This document shows positions 36,264 to 49,100 of a stretch of 64,000 nt of DNA, piece by piece. The notes below the pieces were generated by a model. It saw nothing but the letters and a program-made list of their open reading frames with translations. It did no database searches and was not told where the DNA came from. This stretch comes from Crotophaga sulcirostris (lineage: Eukaryota > Chordata > Aves > Cuculiformes > Crotophagidae): the NCBI GenBank assembly GCA_013397455.1, contig VYZB01000167.1:1180758-1244757 (forward strand), in the 5' to 3' direction. The position numbers and the translations under genes were made by a program. Numbering within the stretch: the stretch's first letter is position 1; every line of letters starts with the position of its first letter.

Positions 36264-37959
36264 GATTTCAGTGTTTTGAAGGACAAATCAGTCTTATACT
36301 CTTTGAATTAAAGGAATCAATGCATACACCTTGTAATTTCCACATTGAAGTTTCACAGATGTAATCTGTGATAAAATCTCCTTGATTTTATCTCCGTGTT
36401 GCTGTATATTAGCTAAAAGCAGAATAAAATTCCATGTTGAAAATTTCACTGAATGAAATGTTTAATTGGAGTGCAACACCAGTTCTTATATTTTTACAGT
36501 AAAAACTGTGGTTAGACCAAAGCCCTTTTCCAATTAGAAAATCATGGAGATTTCTTTCCTGTGAAGTACGCGGGGAAATTGGCCAATAGATAATTTACTT
36601 CATGACATTTCCTCCTCCAGAAAAAAATCAGAACTGTTCTTCTGACTCCTTCAAACTTTTCTTTATCCTATATTGCCCCAGCAGTGGAAGTTCATACACT
36701 TGTTTTAAAAAATAATTATTTTCTACTTAAAACCAGTTAAACAGTTTTTGCAAAAAGAGTAGGACTAAAAAGATCATAAGTGATTATCATCCCAATAAAT
36801 TATACATAATGCATTCTATATACATTATATAGCATATTCCCTATAATATATACTTTTAATAATGAAGTCTTGGAAAAGTTTTTTAAAGTCATTATGCTAT
36901 GCTTCAAAATAGTTTACTTCTCCTATGTCCTCTATACTTTATTAATTTCTAGTATATACATAGGCTTTTTATTCTTTTAACCATGATTATGCATTCACAC
37001 TAGAATGGCAACTTGTGCAATTTTGAAGTGTAATTTAGAAGTTAGCTCTTGTAATTAACGGGCAATTCTTTGAACATGGATCTCATCCGTGGTCACTGGA
37101 AAGAGACCTACTGAATTTTGTTAACCACTTTTCCAGGACTCAAGTAGAACTGGGATTTACTCCTCTTTTTTTGATGTTTCCTAGAGGAAAGATTTAGAAA
37201 AGTGAAAATCTAATATTGCCATAACCACCAGCTTAAGCTTAAAACCTTAATTTTCAGCTGCTTCCTTCAGTGCTTTTTTTTTTTTTAAGGAGCTGATATA
37301 TTTGGGAATAGGATATTGAAGAAGTTTAACAGAATATGTTGGTAGACAGTTACTTTCCAATAACAGAATGTGTTTCAAATAGTTGTCTTTGGACAAAAGA
37401 ATATATTTAGGATAATTGCAGCTGAATTTCTACACTTTCTTTAGATCCTTTTGGGAAATTTGTTTGTTGGATTAGTTTGTCTAGACTAACATAGGTATAG
37501 TTAAAAATCTCTTAGCTGCGTATTGAGTAAACGTAGTTTGAGACTGAGCATTATACCTGGCTTACAGAAGAAGTTGTGTATAATGATGTATAATCTTCCT
37601 ATAGTGTAAGCCATTAGAGCAATGTCATCCTAATTAGCTGTTGATAACAAACCCATGCGAACTGGAGAATGAAACTCTTCATTGCTTGCTTATTTCTTTG
37701 GACCAATATTTTTCTTGTTTACCTGTAACTGTGTAGTTTGCTGACAAAGATACTCTTACTTGTTTTTTTCATTCTGAATAACCTTTTATTTATATTTTGG
37801 TGTGGGTTTTTTTAAAAAGAACACAGTAACTGTAGGAAGGTAAGTGTTAGAACCAGTAGTCTGCTAGGTCCAAATTTGGATGAGCTAATTTATATTCTTG
37901 GAAATGCTGCACGTGATTCCAGTAAGCAGGGTTATCTATACCTGTAAGAATCTGATTCT
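36264..37959. other. Unique AT-rich sequence, no gene seen
   Basis: No gene or transposon recognised. It begins with two short back-to-back inverted repeats (36354-36370 and 36370-36392) and an AATAAA word near 36423, followed by AT-rich DNA. Confidence 0.6.
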
Positions 37960-38311
37960 TTTTGGCTGCCTTAAACCACTTGTTTGTCTGTCATAAACGA
38001 CTGTTGAGACTGCAGCAGAAGCAGTGTCCTTCAACACCTTATCTCACTCTTGCAAACAGCCCAACTGCACTTGTTGTCGAGAGAGGTCATGCTGCAGCTT
38101 TGCTGGTAGGGAGAGCAGGGACAGAACAGTACCTCAGACCCTAGAGCCACTTTAAGCACCCCCAAAATCAGTTCCCGAACCTTTTTAGGAGAAAGACTGC
38201 GCAGGCCCACCAAAAACCTATAAATATTATTCTGCAAGAGGGAGCATTGGCAGTGGCACGCCTGCCATCCTGGGAGAGAGAAGAGGACTATAGCCCAGGT
38301 GGTGTCCTTGC

Positions 38312-38377
<66 letters not shown>

Positions 38378-38640
38378 TCCCTTTTCTCTTTCTCTCTTTC
38401 TTTTCCCTTAACACAGATCTAGCAAACCAATGCCAATCTTATTTGTACAGATATTCTTACGAATAAAATTCCTTTTAGATAAATCGTTTGGCATTGTTTT
38501 GCCTTCACGTAGCCCAGTGCGTACTGAACCCATAAATTTTACGTGGAGACCCAGGATCTTACCAGGCAAACCCTGGACTGTTCAGATTGGGTTGTCACAA
38601 TACCATAACCCTGGTATGCTTGTTGTGTGGCTGTGAGTTC
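37960..38640 (+). mobile_element. Possible solo LTR of an endogenous retroelement
   Basis: The block is less AT-rich than its flanks and has promoter- and terminator-like parts in LTR order. A TATAAATA box lies at 38219-38226, a (TC)n tract at 38315-38373, and an AATAAA signal at 38462-38467, followed by a short complex stretch that would be U5 and TACGTGGAGACCC near 38540. No TG...CA ends, target-site duplication, primer-binding site or internal retroviral genes were established. The block might instead be unrelated unique DNA with a microsatellite, so confidence is modest. Confidence 0.35.
38315..38373 (+). repeat. (TC)n microsatellite
   Basis: About 29 uninterrupted TC dinucleotides (GA on the other strand), followed by a degenerate C/T-rich stretch to about 38408. 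It causes the Arg-Glu repeat in the minus-strand open frame here, which is not a gene. Confidence 0.98.
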
Positions 38641-41600
38641 ATCCTGTTTCACCATGTATTTTCTTGGCTTTGAATGCAATATCTGGCTTTGGGGTGGCAA
38701 GATCACTCTGTCTGAGTACCTGCACACTTGATGTAGACACTATCATTGTGTGGTGGTTGCTTCAATTAAACTAAGTGGTTTCCCCAGTAAATTTCTTGTC
38801 ATTTGATCACTGATCTTGTTGGGATGGTATTAATACAAAATGATTGATTCATATTTGTATAGTAACTGGCAGGCATTTTTTATGTTGCTGCTATTAGAGC
38901 AAGTTTAGAGACAAAAGATGTTTGGTCATTTGATACTCATATTTTATTTCCTTTGAAATTTAATATTACTTTTCAGCTGATTACATAAAGTAAAATGACT
39001 TGGTATAAGTTTCTATTGGGACAAATGCTTTAAGTCTTAGAAGCTGAATGGTGTTTATGATTAAGCCTATTATCTCATGGAGTCTGCTGGAAGTTTATCT
39101 TCTGTGATGCTTAGAAACTGAATTTTGCCTAAGCTATTAAAGATTACTGGTGTCTTAACAGCATCTTGCATTTATAAGGAAGTTTGTTTGGAAAATCTTA
39201 GCAAAGTGATAGTTGTCTGGAGTTTGCCCCTTCATACCTGTATTGTCCAGCACCTGTGGAACAACTAACAGAGGTTCTCAGTTCTAGGATGAGGGATTTC
39301 ATGCTGGGTAACGCTGACAGTGTTACCTATTACAGGCACATCTCTAATGTCTTACTGTTTTTCCACTCTTTTATGTTGCTAAAACTGATCCTGATCGCTC
39401 ATAAATATAAAATAAGCCTCTAGCCATCTAAGCACTTGCATTGAGCATTTTTATAGTGTGAAATAAATGTAAATAAGATTACAATTTAGCCTAGCAAAGT
39501 TTTCATGGAAAAAAAATCCTAGTAAGGTTTTATTTTAGTGTAGGTGCAATTGATAATTGGTACTTAGACCTCATAATGTATACGTATTTTTTTAGTCTCA
39601 TTCTGCAGAATGTTTTCTAAGATTTTAAAAATAGAACAAGCGTACACTCTAATCCCTTTCCCAAGGATATGATCAATAACTTGATTAGCATATATTTCTG
39701 GTAATTAAAGTGTTGACATTAATTTGAAGAACAGCTAAGCAACAAGAGCTTTCTATTTTGGTTCCAAACATGTTGATACCTTTGGTCATTGTTCTCTTAG
39801 GGAAGTCGCTTTCAAGGTGTGTGCCTACACCCTGTTTAAATTTCAATCTCCTTAGCCTTCTTCAATATATCAACTGTGGTAGCTCTAAAAACACCACGTG
39901 TGTGAGCCCAGTGGAAGCAACTAAATGAAGCTGAAAGACTTGCTCTCCAATGTAATCAAGAGGGGTTTAAAAAGAATATTGTCTATGATTACCACGTGTT
40001 TGCATAGACTGAAAAACAAATGGAGTGGAAATCCATCAGTTCTTTGCTTCTTTATTCTGCAAGGGTTACACCTCTTCGAACTATAAGGGAGGTTTGTGAT
40101 ACCAAAAAAAAAGGTGTTTTTTTTTTCTGTGGGAATTTGTGGTTACAGAGACCATCACTGTATTTCATTTAAGAGAATGTTTAAATTTTCTGTACTTGCA
40201 TCAAATTTTTGAGAAACCAGTGACTGAAATGCATTTGAATCTTTTACCGTTGTATTTAAAATAGTATGAAGGAGTAATTAAAATATGGTGACAGATATAT
40301 TAAAACTGGAATACCGTTTATTAGTAAATCAAAATGTAGAACGATGGAAGTTAGATGAATAACCAGCTGAAGTGTACTACGTTAGTTACTCATGAGAGGA
40401 ATAACTCTTCAGAATTCTGCATAGGCAGGAGGAAGAAAATGGAAAAATGTACCAGTGTTAATTCCCATTCCTTGATCCCACTCATTCTGATGAAATTTGC
40501 AAGTTAGATGTCTCAGCCTTCAATAGGAGACTGTAGCTTACTGAAGACTGTACTAGGTGATACTGATTAAAAAGAATAAAAATACATTCTTTGATCTCTT
40601 TTTTTCTTTATCAGTTGCTTGAAATCATTGCAGTAGACAAATTGGAACCTATGCAAACCACAAGCAGCAGCGCACTGTTGCTTGGTTGTGGTTGGATTTT
40701 TTTGGCTATGGTTTGGTTTTTGTTTGATTTTTTTTTTTTAATTGGTCCTCACTAGAAAATAAAATACTTCCTTTGTTGATGATATTTATCCTCTTCCTTG
40801 TCTGTCCAAGTTTGGTAATACTATATCAGTTGAGAACTGTCCTGATATCATCAGCAAAAAAAAGGCATTTTTAGATGTGCTGTAGCAGGTGCTTCAGCAA
40901 CTTTGTTTTTCTTTATACTGAAACCAAAAGTTCCTAAAATATTGTTTATTGCATCAGCTAGAGATAGGTTTGCTCTGTTTTTTCTCTTGCTGCTGTTACT
41001 TGTAGGGTTAAAATAATGTCATGAATGACTACTTCTATTGACAATGCAAGAGATAGCATTGCAGTTGTAGTGATGGCTTAGTGCACCGAAAGGAACTGAA
41101 TAAGTGCAGTTTACTGCTGATCATACTAACAGACATCTCCTTGTCAACATTAATGTATGATGTTCTGTAGAACATGAGGTAGTTGCAAGTGTTGGTGAGT
41201 AAACAGATTTGGAGCAATGACACAGTATATAATACAACAGGCTGGTTAGGTGCTTCCATAACATGCTTATATGCTTGAGATGGAGAAGATGTTCATGTTG
41301 AATGTAACTTGGTGTAACATCTTTTATGCTTAAAATATTTCTAATTTGAACGTTACAACAACCATATGGATCAGACCACAGGTCAGTTCTAATCTAACAT
41401 CTAACAGCAACTTAAAGAGAAGCATAAGAACTAAGTAAACATAAAATGTTAATTCCTCAGAACTATTTTTTTCACCACCATGAATTTCTAGTACAAGCAT
41501 TTTCTGGGCTAAAGGTGGTACATCTTTACAGTATTGGTATGTATGAACAAAGTTACTGAAAACCCCCAGATATTATGAAGAGAAGGCCTGCATATAATTT

Positions 41601-42154
41601 TTTCCGTTCTTCCAAATGGTTAGTCTGGTATTATTTGGGCGTATGAACAATTGCACATATATTATTACTGAAAAGTCAGTGTTTCTTGATGAATGTATTT
41701 ACAATTACAAGAGGCTGATGGATTTTTCAAGCTGCCAGAGTTTTTATAGATGTATCCACTGTTAGTTAGGAAAGTAGTTGCAAATGTCCAGTTCATTAAT
41801 CCTTAAGAAGGGGAATTACAAATGGAAATCAGTATTCATTTACACTTCTTTAGGTGTTTTTAATTGTTAGGAAAAAACATAGCTTTCCAAAATAAAACTT
41901 GATTTAGTGATTAAAGACAGTACTAGAAGGACACAGAAGGTAAGTAAACTAAAATACACATTTATTGAAGTCCGAGATATGCATGTTTGTGAGGAGATTG
42001 CAGAAATTAGTAAAAACTACAGAGTCAAATTTAATTAAAACAAAAATCCCTCATCCATCCTCTCCCCACCCATCCTTTTCACAGCAGTCACAAATGGTAC
42101 TTGTGCCACTCACTTGGCTGTTTGTACAGGCATAAGCTCTTATTTCTCATGCTG

Positions 42155-42167
42155 GTTGCCAAGCAAC
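42155..42167 (+). promoter_or_regulatory. RFX X-box-like site
   Basis: GTTGCCAAGCAAC is an inverted repeat of GTTGC with a 3-base centre and fits the X-box bound by RFX factors, which drive ciliary and other genes. It lies inside a conserved-element-like stretch at 42080-42210 that also holds CATTAATT. Function is inferred from the motif alone. Confidence 0.35.
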
Positions 42168-42256
42168 TCTTTTTGTATTTCATGCCTTGCACAGCGAGCA
42201 TTAATTTCTGCCATGTTCCTTTGTTTGTTTATAAGATACTAAAAAACTGTGTATAG

Positions 42257-42461
42257 ACGAAAATGAGGACACTTTATGTAAGAAAAACAAAAAACATATT
42301 TGGGAATAATCCAGTGGTTTCACTGGATACTGCAGGAGAAAGAACTCTTACAGTCATTTCACATAGGACAAAAAAGGTGTCTTCCAGCATGTGCAAAATC
42401 AAACTCGGACTTGCTCAGAGTGAGTCTTTATGGAATGTATTAAATATATGCCCTCCAAAAG
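42257..42461 (+). other. Weak candidate coding exon
   Basis: An open frame begins exactly after the AG at 42255-42256; the preceding in-frame triplet is TAG, part of a possible acceptor, and TACTAAA at 42237-42243 could be a branch site. The frame runs through FGNNPVVSLDTAGERTLTVI and KIKLGLAQSESLW to a strong donor-like AAAAG|GTAAGC at 42462. The segment would be 205 nt long, phase 0 in and phase 1 out. There is little pyrimidine tract before the acceptor and I do not recognise the protein. It may be chance. Confidence 0.18.
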
Positions 42462-43105
42462 GTAAGCAAAGGGAAAGCTGGCACTAGACTAGAGTTAGGA
42501 ACATATTTATCTAATCCCTTCTTCCTTCCCTTTCTTTAGCTCTGTAGCAGGTATTTCATACTATTACATAGTTATGGAGCTCTTCATGCTCTCCAGTATA
42601 TATGTATGCCCTCACTGCCCTAAATCTGGCCTGCATAATTCCCAACTTCCATTTAAATAGAAGGAATCCTCTGAAGCAGCTCGTAATTAAGTTAAAGTAA
42701 TTCTTTTGATAGTCACTGTTTAACCTGGATAATTTTTCTTTCTGGCACTGAATTGGCTTCCTCCTTTCTGGAAAAAGGAGAAGAAAAAACCTCAATTGAA
42801 AGATTATCTCTTTGTTCAAGCTATTATTTATTAATAGTACTTTTTCAATATAGTTACTGAAGTAGCTGTGATCTGTTTGATTAATGAGCAAATCCCCAAA
42901 TCATTTGGGTGTTTTTGCAACTGAGTAACAGCAAGGCAAACTGGATCAGCTGTAGTTAGCTAAAATTATTTTGATCATATTCAGCAACTGATTTTATCCT
43001 TTGTATGCAAGCAGTGTTGACTAGAGAATATACTTGCTGAGCTGTTCTCTTGTCTTTGCAATTTGTAAAAGAAGAACTGATAAATTGAGAAATATGTATA
43101 GATAG

Positions 43106-43130
43106 NNNNNNNNNNNNNNNNNNNNNNNNN
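43106..43130. other. Assembly gap (25 N)
   Basis: Twenty-five undetermined bases between AT-rich flanks; no repeat is visible at the edges. The true size is unknown. Confidence 0.99.
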
Positions 43131-46100
43131 ATTTAAAATTATATTTAATATATTCTAGTGGGACGTAAAACATCAATAAAAATGCTTAAGTATCTTCATT
43201 TTCTAATACTTTTATGACAATACATTTATGCTTATAACGCCATTGGGGAAAGTAGACAAGTATTAGCATTTCTGCTTTACAAAGAAAGTGAAACTGCGTT
43301 TGATACAACAGAACTGTTAAATAAATGTCAGAGGTAGGATTAGTAACCTAGTCCTTTGAGCTTATCTTTCATGGGGATAATCTTTACTGGTAAAATAGTG
43401 AGGTTTATTTTTGCTGTTGCACAGTGGTATACTATGACTGAGGACAAGTGACTTTCAAAGTGATTATTTTCTCTAATTCTTAGTGTTTGCATCTAACCTT
43501 CAGGTTTTAGGGGATGACTTCTTTACTCATGGTTGTTGTTCGTCTAGTCTAACATAATTCCCAGTGATAAATATCTAATATTAAAAATACTGTTGCCTGC
43601 TACTTAAGTTCAATTTACACTGCTAATGTAGCATAGAGGAAATATCTGGAGATCCTACCTGAAGAATATACTTCTGTATCACTCTCTTTACATGAGAGGC
43701 CTTTGCATCTCTACCGGTGATGTCGTAGTTGAGTATAAAGGAGCAATTAATGTAAAAATGAGGTGTAAGTGGAAGAACTATTTCCAGTGGTAAGTGACTG
43801 CAGTAGAGTGAACCAACACTGTACTTAATTTTACTGTACTTGAATTTCTGTTCCTGGCAGCCTAATTTCAGGCTGCCCTGTAGCAATGTAGGTGTCTGGG
43901 AGAATGGGGAGGTCTTCTGCCAGCCTTCCTCCTCTACTGCCTGAACCTCGTTCCAGAGGTGGTGGTGGGGAACTGAATTGTGTGTTATCAACAAAAGGTA
44001 TAACATGATATTGTCCTTCCATAGACAATTCTTCCATGGACTTCTTTTGAAGTGCAGAAGCCAGAAAATTGATTGAGCATGGAAGGACTTATGTACAAGG
44101 GGAAGTGTGCTAGCAGTGCTATGTATAGGGAAAAAAATGTAAGCCCAGGCAAGGTACTTAAACATCCGAATGATCTATTTCTGGAGTATTTTTTTTATTT
44201 TACATCCCACTTTGATAGCCATGAGCTGCATCTTCCTGACACAAATATTAGCAACAAAACTTCAAAGACTTTGTGGTATGAAGGATATGCTTCACTGCAG
44301 TTGTTGAAAGATTTTATTTTTAAAAAAGATTAAATAATCATGCCACAACAAAGAGGGAAAGTTCTGAAGTAGATGACAGAAAGCATGCCACTTCAGAAAC
44401 GAATAATGTTGTTTCAAATAAAGCTATATTGGAAGTCTGCAAGTGCATTCTTGATTTTTAATAAGCACCTAGCAGGGTCTGTCCTGCTGCTGTGTCTGTG
44501 CATAAATCAGTGCATGATAAAGATGTAACTGCCAAAGTAGATGATCGAATACTGTGTCTCCATTGGGGCACATTCAAGTGGCTTTTGTTCCACTCCTCAG
44601 AGGTGACACACAAACATTTAAGTACAATCTAACTGAAAGCAAACTTCAGGTTCTGCCTCACCTCCGTTTAGCTATAATACAAAGGTTTCATCTTTCCAGG
44701 TACTGTTTACTTGCTTTGATTTCTGCGGGTGTTATAGACTGTACCAACAAATACCAATTGTCTAACTAGCTGGGAAGAAATTCTGAGGGTGTTTGTTGTT
44801 TTTTTTTTTTGTGGTAAAAGAGCCATCAACATTCAGAGGAAAGATGAGGTGTTTTACCAGCATCCTTTTGGTTTTAATGCTTCTGTTTGACCTGCCTTCC
44901 ATTTACTTTCTTGACATCTGCCATTTTCCACAGCTCACTCAGTGTGTGGACAAACTTGAAACTTGGAGCAGAGTGGCTCTTGCGATGTGGCCAGTTCTGT
45001 GTTGTTAGGCTGACATCCTTTTGTGCAAGCATAATCTATTTCTCCTTATAATTTTGCAGAAGATTTGACAAAAACAACAAAAAAATCCTAGTTTTAAAGT
45101 AAAAGCTTTACTCTGTTAGAAATTGTGATGTTCTTCTAATCGATTTCTTCTCACATCCAGTAACCACCTGGAAAATAATGTGATTTAGGAAATGTTACAA
45201 GCTGAAAACTACTGCAGTACAAATTTACCTGTAATGAATATTGCAGAAAGTAAGATCATGGTAAAACTGGGTAATTGAAAAAAGTCCTAATATATAATTT
45301 GTTTACACTATTCTAGACAATAAAAAAAAAAAGAGATTACAAGATTAGTCCAATTCTCTGGAATTAATTGATTGTACATGTGTTCAGATATTCACATGTC
45401 ATTGATTTAATAAGGAAAACTAGGACCTTACAAATAAAATGGCACTACAGATGACTTATTCCACAATTATAACTGTTCTGGTTGCCAATAGATTATCATG
45501 CTATTGCTAACAAATGCCATTTATTTGGTGATAGTAGTTTCAATTCTGTCTGCAAATAGAACTTTAAGTCTTGCCGTGACTATAATCTCTACCTTACTGG
45601 TGATTGCTGTGCCTAAAAGAATCTCTGTTAAAGTTTTCTTCTACCTGAACCTTTTTTTCTGTATTTTATGGTCCTGAGGACGCACAGCAGAAAACAGTCA
45701 AGCCCTGCCAACCCAGCAGAGGTCTTCCTCTTCCTATGCAATCCTTCCCCTGACAATTTACTGCCCAGTGCTGGGGTGTTCACCTCCCCAGGATCACCCT
45801 ATCCAGGTGGCAGAAATTTTTCTTGTATTTTCATTTAGGAGCATTCTAACGTGACCTTCAATTTTAGAGGTCTGTGGTTGTCTGGATATGAAAGTCTGTT
45901 TATAACCATCAAGGAGGGCAACATCATGCCATTTTATTTTTGGGATGACTGGTTTGTAGAGCGCATTCTTTCTCATTAGTGTTGCTGTTGCCTTATTACA
46001 TTGCCGGTGACAATGGAGTTCATGAAACATGTATGAAAGAAAATTGCATGAACTTAGATAAATTAGATCAACCCTCTTGTGTAGACAGTCTTCGTTTGGG

Positions 46101-49100
46101 GAAGAGTGTCTTAGAACAATTTAGATAAAGTAAACATAAGCCATCATTATCCAGAGAGGAGCTTACAGTGATTTAACTAAATTACTTTCTAAAGCAATTT
46201 TTTTTTTCTACGGTAGTGTAGTTCCTGTGCATAGAGAAGAACTTGTTAGGTTTTCTTTGTCCTGCACTACATTAAGGAACTTCCCAGAAGTTCTCTATAT
46301 TATCTATGAGCTAGAAGAATTCAAGAACATTTTTGACTTCTCTTGTAACACGTTCCTCTTTCAATTTCACAACATAGTTTTTACAGCTGGGATGGACCTG
46401 TCCCAACTGTGCAGAGATACAGAATAACTCAAGTCTGTTTTAAGATAAATACCAAAGATGGCTTAGAATGGTGAGTTACTTGTTGATGCCGTCTGCTTTT
46501 CTCCGTTTACTGTAGAGCTATGGGCTACAATTTGGACTTAGATATCTAAAGCTGAATTTGAAAACTGTTGCTGTAGTCTAACTGCCTTCACAGGTCATGT
46601 AATAGGACTTCTTGTGATCATGTCTCATTGAGTGTAAATGTTGTTTTTGGAAAGCAAAATCTAATTTTAATTTTTAGAGTGTTGGAGTTATCACAGTTCT
46701 TTATGCATTTTATAAAAAAAATATTTAAGGTACATAATATTTTTACTTGAAAACTACTTCAAACCTACTTCAAAGCTAATTAAGGTGATACTGTAAAGAA
46801 AGTATGTTAAACTTCTGGTTCCTGTGCAATATTACCATTTTAAAGTCCTGCATGATATTGAACTTGTACAATTTAGTTAAACAAAATGGTGAGTAAAAAC
46901 TGCTTGACCTCTTATTACGGTTAGTATAAAATGACAGTATTTTAGGCTGTTAAATTATGGTGTAGAAAAGAGGCATGCCAAGCTGCTTTTAAGAAGATTT
47001 TTTTTTCCCCCCCTACATAATGTAGGAGTAGTCCCTGTAGAGTTGTGAGAATTATATTAGAGGAATTGTGGTAGGGTTAACACTTGTAAGATTCATTAGC
47101 CATTTTCGATTTCCTTTAAGCTAGATGGTGTTATATAATTACAATGAGATGCAAAAAATAAGCACTGTAGACACACAGTGATAATCACAGCAAAAGTTTC
47201 ATGATGTGCTAAAACCAATTGGTCAGACATATGTGATGCCTATATGGATCTGAATTAACACCTGAAAAATCTATATTTTGCAATTAGAAAGTATATCATC
47301 AAGTTTGTGGTTTGGAGTTAAGGTGGTGTTTTGTTGTTGGTTGTTTTTTCTTTTCTTTTTCTGACGCCGAAAAATTAGGAGATGTTCTTACAAATTTCTA
47401 TTGTAAAGATCCTCCTATCTATGGGAAAATTAAAGATAAGAACCTGAACTATAACCAGTAATATAACTGAGAACAAAGTGAGCTTTTTTGGGACTACAGT
47501 GTGCAATGTGTGTGTATGTGTCTGAGGCAAAGAGAAAGATGATGATGTCTAGGATGAATCAATAGTTTTTACAGTAGATATTTAAATTGTAAAGTGTGGG
47601 GTTTTTTTCAGTTATTTTTAAATGCCTGTTTGTAGCTGGGCTACAAAAAATACAAGCACGAGTTCTAGAATTTATTGAAACTGAAGTAGAACTTCTGCAT
47701 TGAACTTCAAATGAGCTGGCAGATCTGCTTACTTAAAGACCACTGAACAAAATAGATACTTAGTCATTCAACCAAGGAGTTCTAAAAAAATCGTGAAGTC
47801 AAACTTTTGGGAACAAAGCCTTAACATCTTGCACACTGGGTTACTAAACCGATATTTGTTCTAAGTGTGTGTTGGTCTGTTCCCCGTTACCCTAATTTTA
47901 TGTCATGGGCCTGCTCCTTTAAAATTGTCTCTCATAAAAATAGTGAATTTAAAAAAAATAAAATAAATATGGTTTGGTGTATTGTTTGAAAATTTTACAA
48001 ATAATTAGATTGCAAATGATATGCCTTACAACTGAGTGTATAAACACATAATAACAGAAAACAGATATCTGTTACACAAGCACATTTGTAGTGCACCTTT
48101 GCTAGTTGTAAAACTAGGTTCTTCTGAAACTGAAAGTACATATAAGTCGAGTATAAACAGAGAGTAAAAGTTGCAATCTTACAGTAAGAGAAAAGGTTAT
48201 ACACCTTATTTAAATATTTGTGCCTCTTTCAGCTTACTTGTTGGCATTTTGGCATCATATTCTGACCAAGAATGCAATTTTATACTTCCTTAAGTCCTGC
48301 TGTTGTGTAAAAATAATATCTGATTTAATATCTGGATGGATTTCTTTTAAAGATCTTCTTAATAACAGGTGGATCTTTCAAAAATCTTAAGAAAATGGTA
48401 TTTGGCCACTTAAATTGCATTTATCGAGACCATGGTAACTAACTCACAGGTCAGTGCACTAATGTTATTTGTTTAATACATTTGTAAAACCAACATTTTC
48501 CTCTCTAAATAAGCTTAATACACTGTTAAGTTCAGAATAAAAGAAGCATGACTGATACATGTCATATTATTAGTAGAAAACAGATTGTCACAGGAAGCAG
48601 TTGCTCTTGGAAGATGCACGCTTCTGCTGAAGAAAGCTAGAGATGAGCTGTTTAAATTTTTTATTCCAGGTACTTTCACGTTTTTTACGTGGGCAGATAC
48701 GCCAGAAAAACTGAAAATTGGCTACAATTGTGTTATCATGTTTTCAAAACAATTTCTAAAACTTTTTCAAATTGTTTTGAAACGCTCTAAATATACGAAT
48801 CTTAAGCGAGAAGATTTATTGGTTTGACACTTGCCAACAAAGTTACTTATGGAAGGAAGGAGAACAATTAAGTACAAGGAACAGTGCTAAACATTCAGGA
48901 TCACTGCTTACAAGCAATGTCTTCTCTTCTAACCAAGATATTCACATGCTGTTTGTCATAACTGTTTGCTGGGTGTTGACAATACATGTACTATTTTTCT
49001 TTACCTTCATTCTTACGTTTTGTGCTTCACTGTTAAGGGCTTCCTCTAGAGTCCCTGTCCTTGGATCTCCCCTCTGTCAGTACAGCAGATGTGCTAGAGG

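Larger units (their letters stand above)
38641..43105. other. Unique AT-rich sequence, no firm gene
   Basis: No transposon or recognised domain. It contains an RFX-like site (42155-42167) and a weak candidate exon (42257-42461). Open frames are otherwise short. Poly-T runs occur near 40727-40740. Confidence 0.6.

Noticed and set aside
38031..38414. 127-codon minus-strand frame with an Arg-Glu repeat.
   Set aside because: The repeat is the translation of the (TC)n microsatellite; the rest has no recognisable domain.
45690..45810. Short GC-richer segment with CCCAGCAGAGGTCTTCC and CTCCCCAGGATCACCC.
   Set aside because: It faintly resembles repeat or exon text, but no family, frame or boundary could be supported.
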